Shown here: piece by piece, positions 12,298 to 22,712 of the stretch
Layout: every line of letters starts with the position of its first letter
Numbering within the stretch: the stretch's first letter is position 1
Assembly: GCA_030844895.1 (NCBI GenBank)
Contig: CM061227.1
Coordinates: 79,433,738-79,497,737, forward strand
Length of the DNA stretch: 64,000 bases
Direction of reading: 5' to 3'
From: Ambrosia x helenae
Taxonomy: Eukaryota > Streptophyta > Magnoliopsida > Asterales > Asteraceae
The notes under the pieces: generated by a model
Told to the model about the DNA's origin: nothing
Database searches by the model: none
The model's input: only the letters and a program-made list of their open reading frames with translations
Program-made: the position numbers and the translations under genes

Positions 12298-13629
12298 TGT
12301 AATATACAGTAAATTTGAAAACTTTAAAATAATAAATGATGTATTATTGTGTCGGAATTTAAGCGATTTACTACTTTATAAAGTAGATCGAATCCTACGG
12401 ACAAAATGATCTAACGTTTTAGACAATAAATAAATACTAATATTTAAATAATTATGATTATAACATAATTATAAGATGAATTATTTTATTAGTTGTAAAC
12501 TTTTGGGTTAATTAGTGATTCTAATCAATTCAATAAGACTTAAACGTCAAAATAGTGTTAAATTTGAGTATGAAAGTCAAACATGACTTCATTTCACATT
12601 CCCTATTTTCTGCACATGCAACCGATCGAAAAAAAAATGAATTGAATAAATAAAATTAAATTAACCGGTAACCGTCAAGACGTTTTAGGAGCATTCAAAT
12701 AGCAATAAAGGAAAATTTATCATTCGGAACCGTTTTGATTATATTAAGAATCATTGTCAAATCATTTATATTATCAACACATCCCCATCGTATTTATCTG
12801 TTCTTCCGGCACCAGCGACGACCGTGGTGACAACCGCAACCAACATTCATCGGTAGTAACCTCGCCCAAAGATTAAAGTGCTCAACCTATTCTTCTGCTC
12901 CCTTTTCCCACATCACACCTTAAAGATAACTTAACGTCACCAACAATCGCCGTGGCCGCTTGTAAAAGCTCCGTTGTCCATTGTTATCTCCGATCGACTA
13001 CTGTAAAACTTTTCGAAAATCTGGTTTGTTACAAGTTGAAGTAAGACCGAAGATTGTTGCGTCTACCGTCGACAAATATTAAGGTAGCAAATCGACTTCA
13101 ATGATTTCGCTTCATCTATTAAATAAGAATATCAACATTATTTTGGCCTACTATATTTTAAAGTTACTATCTTGAACATACAAGCTGTGATTTGAACGTA
13201 ATAAAGTATTGAAGTATTGTAGATATTCAAAAATAATTGAAAGCTTCTAATAGTAAAATCAACAGGTTTTTGTTGGCCTAGAAGTTAATAGTATTGGATG
13301 ATAGTTGTACAATGGTGGTAATAAAAAGAACCTTCCTAGCAACAAGTAATTGTTTACTGAATTTATATTTGACTACTTTCACCATCGTTAAGTCTAATAA
13401 GTTTTTATATTAGAGGTAGTTTATATAGCCTTTAATCAAATACAAATAGTTTGAATTTTGTAATGTACTAAAACAAAATTTATAAACTCGATCCTAAATA
13501 AATTCGATTATTGTAGTCAAAATTGTTATGATTTTTTATTTGCGATCTGTTTTATAATGAATAATCGTGTAACACTGTTTTTGTTTACGTGAAAGTCAAA
13601 TATAAATCACAAGCCTCAAAACCCAATAG

Positions 13630-13671
<42 letters not shown>

Positions 13672-14802
13672 CTTAAAAAACTAATTTGTATAACCTACCT
13701 TTAGGTCATCGTGATAGCTAAAAGCAAGGTTAGGGGTAAATAGATCAAAGTCACGGTTATTGCCATTTCATTATTCAAGGTACGGATTCGGTGGTCTCTA
13801 CTTTTAGCATCTTATTGTTTTTCTTTTATTGTTTCTATCGTAATTAGAAATCGAAAATTGAAATATAAATCATCAACCCTTCATGGCTTGTTGTCTTATT
13901 GATTTGTATCTAGATAGGTTGGTGATTCACACGCGATAACTTATTTTTTTTCCTACTCATTATCGTGTGTTCCAATGATTATCGATTACTGAGCGTTAAA
14001 GTGATAATGTAATTGATTTATATACCGTTTCATTGTCCTCAATACCCGAGCACATCCACCTATGGGGACATAGGGCGTCATCATTGGCACAGTTGACGTG
14101 CACCATCCGTGGCGGTGCGAAAGGCTCACGGCGTCTCTATTATTATTGTGTGCTAAGTGTGGCACTTATTGCATATTATTTATTGAGAGGCGTATGGATC
14201 GATCCTAGGATTTTATTGTTATTGTATTGGTATTGGGATAGGTGTGAGTGCCCACATCCCCTCTACATATTGGTGCATTAGTCTGCAGCCTAATGTACAT
14301 GTTGTTTAGTGTTATTGTTATCGGCTCACATGGGTATTTCCATATTGATTATTATCGTAATGGCTCATCATTGGTTAGTCACCACACATTATTGATCATA
14401 CCGCTATATTGTGATAGTTATTGTATTGCTTCATCAGTGATCGTTCAACTTATTATATCACTTCTATCCTTAAATTTAATATTGCTATTGTTTTTCCGTT
14501 ACTGAGCAATTTTTGGCTCAACCATTTTTCTTTTTGTTGTTTTCTCTTATTTTAATACAGGTACTCAGGGGAACCGGGGAAAAGGTGTGAAGAGCGTTAT
14601 CAAAAGGCTAGAGTTTGGAAGATAATAACTTTTTAAATAAATTTAGTGTTGAATAAATTAAGACTTTATTTTGGTTACTGCTAAGACCGTTGTTCGGATT
14701 TTGATTTTAAATCTTGAGGTTAAGTTATTAAATAAGTAATTAAATTGTCTCTGATTACTTTATTGTGTGACACATCAGCCCTATCCAGGTTGGGGTGTTA
14801 CA
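12298..14802 (+). repeat. 3' LTR of the nested Gypsy element
   Basis: About 2.5 kb, opening TGTAATATACAGTAAATTTG after the purine-rich GAAGGGTAGAAT and closing GGTGTTACA. The 255 bp between the pol end (12042) and this LTR hold nothing but the PPT region. Short open frames inside the LTR (12224, 14033, 14248) are not supported as genes. Confidence 0.85.
13631..13670. repeat. (AAT)n microsatellite
   Basis: Uninterrupted run of about 13 AAT units inside the 3' LTR of the nested Gypsy element. Confidence 0.95.
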
Positions 14803-14807
14803 TAACG
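14803..14807 (+). repeat. Target-site duplication TAACG, right copy
   Basis: Identical to 8513-8517; follows the terminal CA of the Gypsy LTR. Confidence 0.9.
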
Positions 14808-15310
14808 GGGTTGAACAAGGTGACTTTGAAGTATAAACCACCGACTGTTTTCAAACATGTACCTTTGATGCCTATTCCAAAGCATTTCTCTAAAGACTTT
14901 ATGTGGTGGTACTATGACTGGAAGACGGCAGAGGCTATTATCGTTTTGAAGGATGGGAAGAATGACTTCAAGAAGATACCTATCTTTGACCCGATGTGGT
15001 TAATCAATTTCTCTCATGAGGATATCATCATGTTATATTATAATCCGATTTACTGTGAAGAGAAAGACAGTGAGCAGGCGGCTAAATACCAACGTGTGGT
15101 ATTCTTATGTTTTGCGTGGGATGTCAATGCGGGTTGTGATTTTGATAAGAAGCTGGGGAAGTTTGTTGAGATTCAGAAAGTTGAAAAGAAGAAACCGAAG
15201 CAAACTTATGAACTAGTCATGACAAAAGAACAAAAGAAGTTGTTGAACATTAAGCTGATGAACAAGAGATTGGATGAAGAGCGAAGGCTGAAGCAATTCA
15301 AGCAATAGTC
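14808..15310 (+). pseudogene. Second Copia ORF, 3' part after the Gypsy insertion
   Basis: Coding continues directly after the right target duplication: LNKVTLKYKPPTVFKHV to about KRLDEERRLKQFKQ, stop at 15306-15308. It includes a tryptophan-rich stretch (KDFMWWYYDWKTAEAI) and a basic C-terminus. The stop is 3 bp before the polypurine tract, as expected for the last ORF of the element. Function unknown; no catalytic or membrane motif is visible. An ATG at 14745 would start within the Gypsy LTR and is not a real start. Confidence 0.7.
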
Positions 15311-15321
15311 GAGGGGGAGTT
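15311..15321 (+). other. Polypurine tract of the Copia element
   Basis: GAGGGGGAGTT sits between the last ORF and the LTR start TGTAGATAC; it is the expected primer site for plus-strand DNA synthesis. Confidence 0.75.
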
Positions 15322-15836
15322 TGTAGATACACGAAGTGCGACTAGTGCTATTGAATTGCAAATTCTAATATGTTTTGATGTTTACGGACGGTCGAAGGTG
15401 GCTTTCAGATGGTCAAAGGTAGATTAGTTTGGTCGAAGGGAACTCAGAGAGGTCGAATGGAGTTTTGATTGTACATATATGTTGGTTCGCCCACCTTAAT
15501 TGGTCAAACCTGCACATTCGCCCAATCGTTTGGTCGAATGTGCAGGTATATATAAGGCTGAATCATTTTCTGAAAGTAAACTTTTGGTCATTTTGTTTCC
15601 CTCTCAGAGTGTTTGTCTCCCTAGGGTTTTTGTCAAGTCTGTAATTGATTTATATCATTGTAAACAAGCTTTTAAAGTGTTAATCATAATGTTTATCAAT
15701 GAAATGAAAATGTTTGAGATGATTTGTGTGTTTTGCTAGATATATTATCATTTCGTAATCAATTCAGGGATTCCGCACATGAATTGAACTTGTTTGATCA
15801 ATAGTCTTCGTTTGATTAGCCGATCCTACATATACA
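15322..15836 (+). repeat. 3' LTR of the SIRE-type Copia element, truncated
   Basis: Starts TGTAGATACACG. It contains the third cluster of TTCGACC/GGTCGAA palindromes (15386-15545), a TATA box (TATATATAAGG at about 15547-15556) and the CTAGGGTTTTTGTC leader. It stops without a CA end at about 15836, where sequence of the - strand Gypsy LTR begins, so its 3' end is missing. Confidence 0.7.
15386..15545 (+). repeat. Third cluster of TTCGACC/GGTCGAA palindromes, in the LTR promoter
   Basis: Half-sites GGTCGAAGGTGG, GGTCGAAGGG, GGTCGAATGGAG, CACATTCGCCC and TTTGGTCGAATGTGC precede the LTR TATA box, matching the layout at 4537-4735. Confidence 0.65.
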
Positions 15837-17289
15837 GCGATTGGATGGCCAATCGCCCCTGCAGTAGGCGATTAGAACTCCCAATCGCCTGTCGCGGGTT
15901 CGTGACGTGTTTTCGCGCGTTTAACCTTCCAAATCAGATCCGAAACATGTAAAATCACCCAATATCAAACCTAAACTATTAACCAACCCATTTTAAGCAA
16001 AAACCCCCAATTTATCTCTGCTCCAACGGCCTCGGTGCGATTATTTCCAAAAATGGCAAAGTACTAGGTTTCATTAACTATGAAATCTTTCCTTAAATGG
16101 CAATAACCAGATTACACATCCTACAACTTGCAAATCATCATCCCTTTGTTATAATATCATTCTAATGTGTATCCTAACAACAAACAATCATTGAATCATA
16201 TCATAACATCCTAATTCTTCAAGAATCATCCAAATGGGTCAAAATGCATACTTTCATCAAAACACTATAACAATAGCTCAAATCCTTAGATAATCATCCT
16301 AATAACTCCTACACATCAGAAGTACATCAATTTCATGGAAACATTCATGTTCTAAACCACCAAGAATCATCATATGCATAAATACTTCACATATAGCAAG
16401 TATAATGGTTTAGACTTCTTTTAGAAACTCATTTCAAAGGTTTTTAAAGACACACACTTAGTAAAACAAGGTCTGGACCTTTGGGAACCAAAACAATAAC
16501 ATTACAAAGGCTTGGGATGAAGAACACACCTTGGGTTTTATAAAAGAAAGGTGTGTAAGCTTGGAAATAGTGAGTTTTGAAGCTAAACAAGTTCCAGAAG
16601 TGTTTTGAGGTGTGTGGGAGGCTTAGGATCTGTTAGGGTTGCACTAAGGGTGTTTGGGGAGTCAAGGGTTGTATTTATAGGTGTTTTTACTCGTGCAACA
16701 CACATCAGGCGACTAGAAGGGCAGATCAGGTGATTAGGAGCCTAATCGCCTATACTACTGGCGATTAGGGCTCCAATCACCCCAATCCTCTCCCAATCGC
16801 CTATACTACTGGCGATTAGGGCTCCAATCGCCCCAATCCTCTCCCAATCGCCTATACTACTAGCGATTAGGCCACTCACCAGTTCCTAATCGCCTATAGC
16901 ATTCCAGATTGGGTTTTTGGCGCGTTAAACACTATTTTAACATATATATATATATATATAAGCACGTATTCACATACCGACAAGTCACATAATGATTACA
17001 AACATATAACGCACGATAACTAACACGTTTACGTCCGTTCACCAATTCCCGGGACTCGAGACTTGCGTGTGTGTGTTAAACTCGGTGATTCCACGAATCA
17101 CCAATCCTTGTACACATGGTTATGGACCGACTCTCGATGATCTCGCAGATCATTGTAATGACTCCCGATGATTCCCAGAATCATCATAACGACTCGACTG
17201 ACCCAGTTAAGTACGTAATATGCATGACTCGCTAAGGTAGACTTATTAGTTTAGTCAATGTTACTAACCTGAGTTTGCCGGGTGTCACG
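15837..17289 (-). repeat. Truncated 3' LTR of the - strand Gypsy
   Basis: Matches 23989-25403 from the shared AGCGATTGGATGG onward. It contains about 36 bp (near 16490-16530) absent from the other LTR. It ends at 17289 with GGGTGTCACG, against GGTGTCACA in the partner LTR. The corresponding 22713-23988 portion is missing. Confidence 0.9.
16740..16890 (-). repeat. 52-bp minisatellite within the Gypsy LTR (three units)
   Basis: The unit contains AATCGCCTATACTACTGGCG, then ATTAGGGCTCCAATCGCC and CCAATCCTCTCCC, repeated three times. A homologous array lies at about 24866-25010 in the other LTR. Each unit contains the inverted half-sites AATCGCC and GGCGATT. Confidence 0.85.
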
Positions 17290-17387
17290 TCATCCCCCTG
17301 TTGAAAGAATTTTCGTCCCGAAAATTGCCCAAGGCCAAAAGGAAGCGACGAAAGAGAAGAAAAATTTTCCAGTTGCCACATCATCCC
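17290..17387 (-). other. Polypurine tract and a second copy 81 bp away
   Basis: CATCCCCCTGTTGAAAG (reverse complement CTTTCAACAGGGGGATG) occurs at 17291-17307, directly beside the 3' LTR, and again at 17371-17387. The inner copy is followed by an inverted ATCTCGACCCGAGAT. Only the outer copy is positioned as a PPT. Confidence 0.75.
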
Positions 17388-17415
17388 CCTGTTGAAAGGA
17401 ATCTCGACCCGAGAT

Positions 17416-18960
17416 TCATTCAGCTCCAGTAGAGACATGTCTTGATTCGAACACGCACTTAGGAAATAAATGAGGATACTTAGCTTTCAACTGATCCTCC
17501 TGTTCCCACGTGAACTCCGGTCCACGATTTGAGTTCCAACGAACTTTGACAATGCGGATTTTACTCCGGCGAAGGCTACAGATCTTATAATCGAGAATCT
17601 CAACCGGTTCTTCCACAATGCGCAGACGATCTTCCACCTTGATCTCTTCGAGAGGAACAACCAAAGATTCATCCGCCAGACACTTCTTAAGGTTAGAGAC
17701 GTGGAAGACACTATGAACATTACTGAGCTCAGCTGGCAGATCAAGCCTGTATGCCACCGGTCCAATCCGTTCCAGAATTACGAACTGTCCCACATACCGA
17801 GGATTCAATTTGCCACGCTTCCCAAAACGCATAACACCCTTCCACAGAGATACTTTCAATAGAACCGTGTCGCCAACCTCAAACTCTAAAGGCTTGCGAC
17901 GACGATCGGCATAGCTCTTTTGACGATCCCGAGCTGCTGCCATGCGGTTACGAATTTGTACGATCTTCTCAGAAGTCTCGTACACAAGTTCCGGGCCGGT
18001 GAGTTGACTCTCACCCACCTCAGCCCAACAAAGAGGGGACCGGCATTTCCGCCCGTAAAGAGCCTCGAACTGAGCCACCTTGATACTAGAATGGTAGCTA
18101 TTGTTGTAGGAGAATTCCACCAATGGTAGATGAGTCTCCCAACCCTTGCCAAAGTTGATCACACATGCCCGAAGCATGTCTTCTAGTGTTTGAATCGTCC
18201 GCTCACTTTGACCGTCAGTTTGCGGATGATAGGCTGTGCTCATGTCTAACTGAGTACCCAGAGCCTTATGCAAGGATTTCCAGAAGTTTGAGGTGAACCG
18301 AGGATCACGATCAGAAATAATAGAAACAGGCACCCCGTGCCAAGAAACCACTTCCTTAAGATACAAACGAGCTAGATGCTCAAGGCCATCAGTTTCCTTG
18401 ATAGCGAGGAAGTGCGCTAACTTTGTCAACCTATCGACGATCACCCAGATCATGTCACAACCACTGGGCGACCTCGGAAGTTTGGTCACAAAGTCCATTG
18501 TAATCCGTTCCCACTTCCACTCGAGAATTTTAGGCTGTTGCAGAAGGCCGGACGGCTTTTGGTATTCAACCTTGACCTTGGCACAGGTCAAACATTTGCT
18601 TACATACGAAGCCACATCCGCCTTCATGTTCGGCCACCAATAAAGTATCTTTAAGTCTTGATACATCTTATCGGAGCCAAGGTGAATAGAATATCGGGAT
18701 TTGTGAGCTTCATCAAGAACAAGATCCCGCAAACCCCCGAATAAAGGGACCCAAATACGTTTAGCAAAATAATGTAGGCCATCGGACCTGAGTTCAAGGT
18801 GGCTATCGGCACCATGCATGGTTTCAGCTTTAAGGTTTTCCTCCTTCAAAGCTTCTTGCCGCGCCGAACGGATTTGGATAGTGAACTGAAGAGCTCGAAC
18901 ACGACGAGGCTTAGCTGATTCCTTCCTGCTCAAGGCGTCTGCTACAACATTCGCCTTGCC
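17416..18960 (-). pseudogene. Gypsy integrase and chromodomain (- strand)
   Basis: The longest intact pol piece: 505 codons open from 18933 to 17416. The zinc finger uses H77, H84, C114 and C117. The catalytic triad is D147 (MDFVTKLP), D208 (ISDRDPRF) and E244 (TDGQSERT), with 35 residues between the last two. The C-terminal RIVKVRWNSNRGPEFTWEQE is a chromodomain-like module, which in chromoviruses targets integration to chromatin. The apparent N-terminal methionine lies within the ADALSRKE end of RNase H, so it is not a true start; the frame continues upstream. No stop or missing catalytic residue is visible within the integrase itself. Confidence 0.9.
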
Positions 18961-20000
18961 AGGATGGTATTTTATAGCACACTCGTAATCATTAAGAAGC
19001 TAGACCCAGTGACGTTGTCGCATGTTCAACTCCTACTGATCAAAGATATGCTGGAGGCTCTTGTGATCGGTATAAATGGTGCACTTGGTATCATACAAGT
19101 AATGCCTCCAGATCTTCAAAGCAAAGACTACTGCACCCAATTCTAGATAATAGGTGGTGTAGTTTTTCTCATGAACTTTAAGCTGACGAGAAGCATAAGC
19201 AATGACCTTCTCGCGCTGTATTAACACACAACCGAGACCTCGAATAGAAGCATCACAGTAAACCACGAAATCGTCCGTGCCTTCAGGTAAGGACAGGATA
19301 GGAGCAGAACAGAGTTTAGCCTTTAGCATCTGAAAGGCTGACTCTTGTGAATCACCCTAGTCGAACTTCTTGTCCTTCAGGGTAAGCGGGGTGAGGGGTT
19401 GAGCGATCTTCGAGAATCCCTCAATAAAATGACGATAGTAACCTGCAAGACCCAGGAATTGCCGCACCTCAGATGGCGTCTTCGGTGCTTCCCAGTCTTT
19501 GATAGCTTCTATCTTGGTCGGATCGACGTGAATTCCTTTTTCATTAACCACGTGACCAAGGAATTGGACTTCACGCAACCAGAAGCTACATTTCGAGAAC
19601 TTGGCGTACAACCGTTCCCGTCTCAATAGTTCCAAGACAAGACGTAAGTGTTCCCGTGGTCCACTTCGTTCTTGGAATAGACTAGAATGTCATCAATGAA
19701 TACAATCACGAATTTATCAAGATAGGGCTTACAAACACGGTTCATCAAATCCATGAATATGGCGAGCGCATTGGTGAGACCAAAAGGCATGACCAAGAAT
19801 TCAAATTGGCCATAACGAATTCGAAAAGCGGTCTTAGGAATATCGGCTTCTTGGACTCTCAACTGATGGTATCCCGATCTCAAATCAATCTTCGAATAAA
19901 AACTAGAACCCTGGAGCTGATCAAATAAATCATCGATGCGAGGAAGAGGATAACGATTCTTGATGGTAACCTTGTTCAATTCACGGTAGTCGATACACAT
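18961..20000 (-). pseudogene. Gypsy reverse transcriptase and RNase H (- strand), broken
   Basis: RT (20000-19623) has YRELNKVTIKNRYPLP, KIDLRSGYHQLR, VMPFGLTNA and the catalytic VFIDDILVYSKN, then frameshifts near 19625-19640. The next piece (19635-19357) holds RERLYAKFSKCSFW and GLAGYYRHFIEGFSKIA. RNase H (19329-19033) has VYCDASIRGLGCVL, LELGAVVFALKIWRHYLY and YTDHKSLQHIFDQ, followed by in-frame stops. The domains belong to a Ty3/Gypsy polyprotein; stops and frameshifts make it non-functional. Confidence 0.9.
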
Positions 20001-20866
20001 ACGCAGGCTTCCGTCTTTCTTCTTGACAAAGAGAATAGGGGCTCCCCACGGGGATGAACTAGGTCAAATGAAACCCTTTTCCAATAACTCCTGCAACTGG
20101 TTAGCACCTCCTGCATCTCGGGAGGTGCAAGACGATATGGGGCTCGGGCAATAGGGGCCGCACCTGGAGCAAGTTCAATACCGAATTCGACCTGACGATA
20201 AGGTGGAAGGCCATGTAGGTCTTCAGGAAATACATCGGGAAAATCACAAACGACATGAATATCTTCAATCTTCTTCTCTTCCTCCGACGAAACCGATCCA
20301 AGAGCCAGAATGGCAGAATACCCCTTTCGAAGATACTTATAGGCTTTCATACACGAAATGATACTCAAAGGGACAACGCTCTTCTCACCATGCACCAACA
20401 GAATTTCTCCATCAGGGAGAGGAAGTCGAATGACTTTGTCAAAACAAACGATCTCAGCATGAAACAAAGATAACCAATCCATACCCACAACAACATCAAA
20501 ACTACCCAAGGACACTGGCATAAGGTCAATAGGAAAAGAATAACCCGACAATTCAAGGCGACACTCCCTAAGGACGTGCGTCGCTTCAACTTTCTTTCCA
20601 TCAGCCAATTTTATCAAGTACTTAGCTTCTAAAGGTGTAGGTACCCTATCAAGCAATTGACTAAATCCAAGAGATATAAAACTCTTGTCGGCGCCAGAAT
20701 CAAATAAAACCGTAGCATAGCGATTATCAAGAATAAACGTACCAGTAACAGTCTCAAGGTCCTGACGGGCCCCGCTCGAGCCAATCACAAAGGCGGGAGC
20801 ATTCCTGCCTCCGCCCCCATTGTTTCCATTACCCGGTCCATTCTTCCCAGACTCGCCCTGCTTCAA
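19976..20866 (-). pseudogene. Gypsy aspartic protease and RT N-terminus (- strand)
   Basis: Open for 296 codons. The catalytic motif is VLFDSGADKSFIS (D of DSGA near residue 56), followed by VVVGMDWLSLFHAE, the conserved C-terminal protease block. Then comes the linker to RT (FPDVFPEDLHGLPPYRQVEF and APYRLAPPEM). The frame is lost near 20060-20000, where the RT core continues in another frame. The protease cuts the Gag-Pol polyprotein in active elements. Confidence 0.88.
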
Positions 20867-22088
20867 CTTGGGGCATTCACGCTTGTAGTGTCCAAACTCA
20901 CCGTAGTTATAGCACCCCTACTTCCCCTGGTTTCCCGGAGGGGCAGCAACCTAAGGAGCTGGGGCAGGTTTAGCAGGTGGGTTCTGATTACCCCGAAGAT
21001 TGACCCTACAATCCTTAACTTAGTGGTCGTCCCTGTTGCACCGGAGACAATGGTTCTTGTCACAACGACCAGTATGATAAAACCAACACCGTTCACACTT
21101 CGGCAACTTCTCGAAATAACCCCCCATTTTCTGCTCAGACGATGATCCCCCAACATCGGACTTCTTCACCTGCTGAGGCTTAGCTGAACTCGAGCCTTTA
21201 CCCACGCCTTCCCATTTTCGTTTGTTGTTCTCAGGAGCCTTCACAGCAGCGCCTCGGGGAGGCAAGACTCCTTCAGCTACTTTCATATTGGTCAGCCTGT
21301 GAGCTGACCGAACAACTTCAGAATAAACAGTAAGATTACCCGCAGCTACCAACCCCGCGACCTCCGGCACCAACCCAGAAATATAGTGTTCAATTCTCTT
21401 GTACTTCGGTGTGTGCAAATCCGGGCACAACACCGCCAACTCATTATGTCTAGCTGTATACGCTTCAATTTCAGACCCCACCATCTTGTGATTCCAGACC
21501 TCATGCTCGAGCTTCTAGATCTCGTCCCTCGGACAATACTCACTTCTCAGAAGTTGGGTAAACTCTGCCCAAGGCATAGCATGGGCTTCCCCAATACCCA
21601 TGGTCTGGGTGGTAGAGTTTCACCAAGTCAGAGCTTGACCCTCAAGGGTCGCAGAAGCATATTTTACGCGGTTGCCCGCCGGGCAACTGCACATGGAGAA
21701 AACCGATTCAACCTTTTCCAACCACCTAAGCAGTCCATCTGCTCCCTCAGTCCTGTTTAAGTAGTGAGGCTTGCAATCCATAAATTTCTTGTATGAGCAC
21801 TGAGGTGGGGGTGGATTGAGAGCACCACCTGGGACAAGACATACAGGTAAACAACGAGGTAGGATATACAATACCCAGAAATAAAGCAGAGTAGGTAAAA
21901 ACCAACTTACCACCCATAGCATTATGGGCAGCTTGGAACGCAGCCAAGGCCACATTCATATGTTGTTGCAGTAGATTATCCAATTCCTCTTGGGTCATAT
22001 TGATGTTACCGCGACCACCGCCGCCACCACGGCCGCCAGCACGACCGCCAGCGTGGCCGCCTCTGCGACCTCCACGAGCTCTTGACAT
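20863..22088 (-). pseudogene. Gypsy gag (- strand), broken
   Basis: Start ATG at 22088 gives MSRARGGRRGG with an Arg/Gly-rich head, then MTQEELDNLLQQHMNVALAAF. The capsid-like region continues in other frames: GLLRWLEKVESVFSMCSC (about 21700), then EIEAYTARHNELAVLCPDL to SGLVPEVAGLVAAGNL (about 21470-21330). Zinc-binding Cys/His clusters (CERCWFYHTGRCDKNHC) are near 21090-21050, and a knuckle lies close to 20880. Several frameshifts separate the parts. Gag forms the virus-like particle in active elements. Confidence 0.82.
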
Positions 22089-22712
22089 CTTCTGTCAAAA
22101 CATGGGACAAAAGGACTTAGGCTTGCCCGTGGTATAACCCACTAGGAATTTCAAGAAAACTAGACCGGGTCCAAATTCGGGTCCATCCGTTCAAACGCAA
22201 AGTCCACTAGGGTTCCCATGCATTCCAGTTTATGATCTCGTGTGCACCTGACATGATAAACTGTTCTACATGGTCCTCCAGGTGTACTTTAAGCGTGAAG
22301 TTTAAGTCACCGGACACTAGCACCCAATCATGGCATTATTATAATTATAAGTGTAGGATAGTATGTGTAAGGATGAGCGTGTCTGTTGGGGCATAGAAGG
22401 GAGATGTCCGAATCCCTAGACAGATCTCAAGAGTATGCCGAAGCTACCCCAATGCACACCGTCACCAAAAAGGTTCAATATCATATTGTTCACCGTTGAA
22501 TCATGATAAGAATGAGTTAAGGAGTAGAATGATAAAAGAGTAAGAAGATGATGTAGCGTAGAAGATGTTGACACCGACACCCCGACAAGTTTTGATGTTA
22601 CCCACATATTAAGACTCGACCATATGTGACCGTCTAGTATGTGTGACTCGGCTATAGACTAGACTCTACATGCAGTCCTAGTTTACTATAACCGTTGGCT
22701 CTAATACCAATT
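22089..22712 (-). other. Gypsy leader with tRNA-Met-type primer binding site
   Basis: On the - strand the 5' LTR ends TGTGACA and is followed by AATTGGTATTAGAGCC (22697-22712). This is the usual TGGTATCAGAGC primer site for initiator tRNA-Met with one C-to-T change. The remaining 600 bp up to the gag ATG are non-coding leader. Confidence 0.8.

Larger units (their letters stand above)
8518..14802 (+). mobile_element. Chromovirus-type Ty3/Gypsy element inserted in the Copia ORF, 5' LTR and gag deleted
   Basis: Begins TGTAATATACAG at 8518 and ends GGGGTGTTACA at 14802, with a perfect TAACG duplication on both sides. The right LTR is complete (12298-14802). At the left only about 18 bp match the LTR start, and protease sequence already begins near 8640, so most of the 5' LTR plus gag has been lost internally. 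Pol is recognisable from protease to a chromodomain-like C-terminus but carries several frameshifts. It interrupts the second ORF of the older Copia element. Confidence 0.9.
1..15836 (+). mobile_element. SIRE-lineage Ty1/Copia retrotransposon, 3' portion, interrupted
   Basis: The order seen is integrase, reverse transcriptase, RNase H, a non-coding stretch, a second long ORF, a polypurine tract (15311-15321) and an LTR starting TGTAGATAC at 15322. Integrase before RT is the Copia order, and a further ORF downstream of pol is known from SIRE/Maximus elements. The 5' LTR, gag and protease lie left of the window. A Gypsy element (8518-14802) is inserted in the second ORF, and the 3' LTR is cut off near 15836 where another Gypsy LTR begins. 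Pol and the second ORF both carry stops and frameshifts, so this copy is dead. That pol and the second ORF belong to one element is inferred from their order and from the similar palindrome-TATA promoters at 4689-4735 and in the LTR. Confidence 0.75.

Noticed and set aside
14033..14505. Two short ORFs in the nested Gypsy LTR
   Set aside because: Lie wholly within the LTR, low complexity in composition, no similarity recognised.
5480..15310. Host synaptobrevin/longin gene
   Set aside because: The family name is a database mislabel; the ORF sits between Copia pol and its PPT/LTR.
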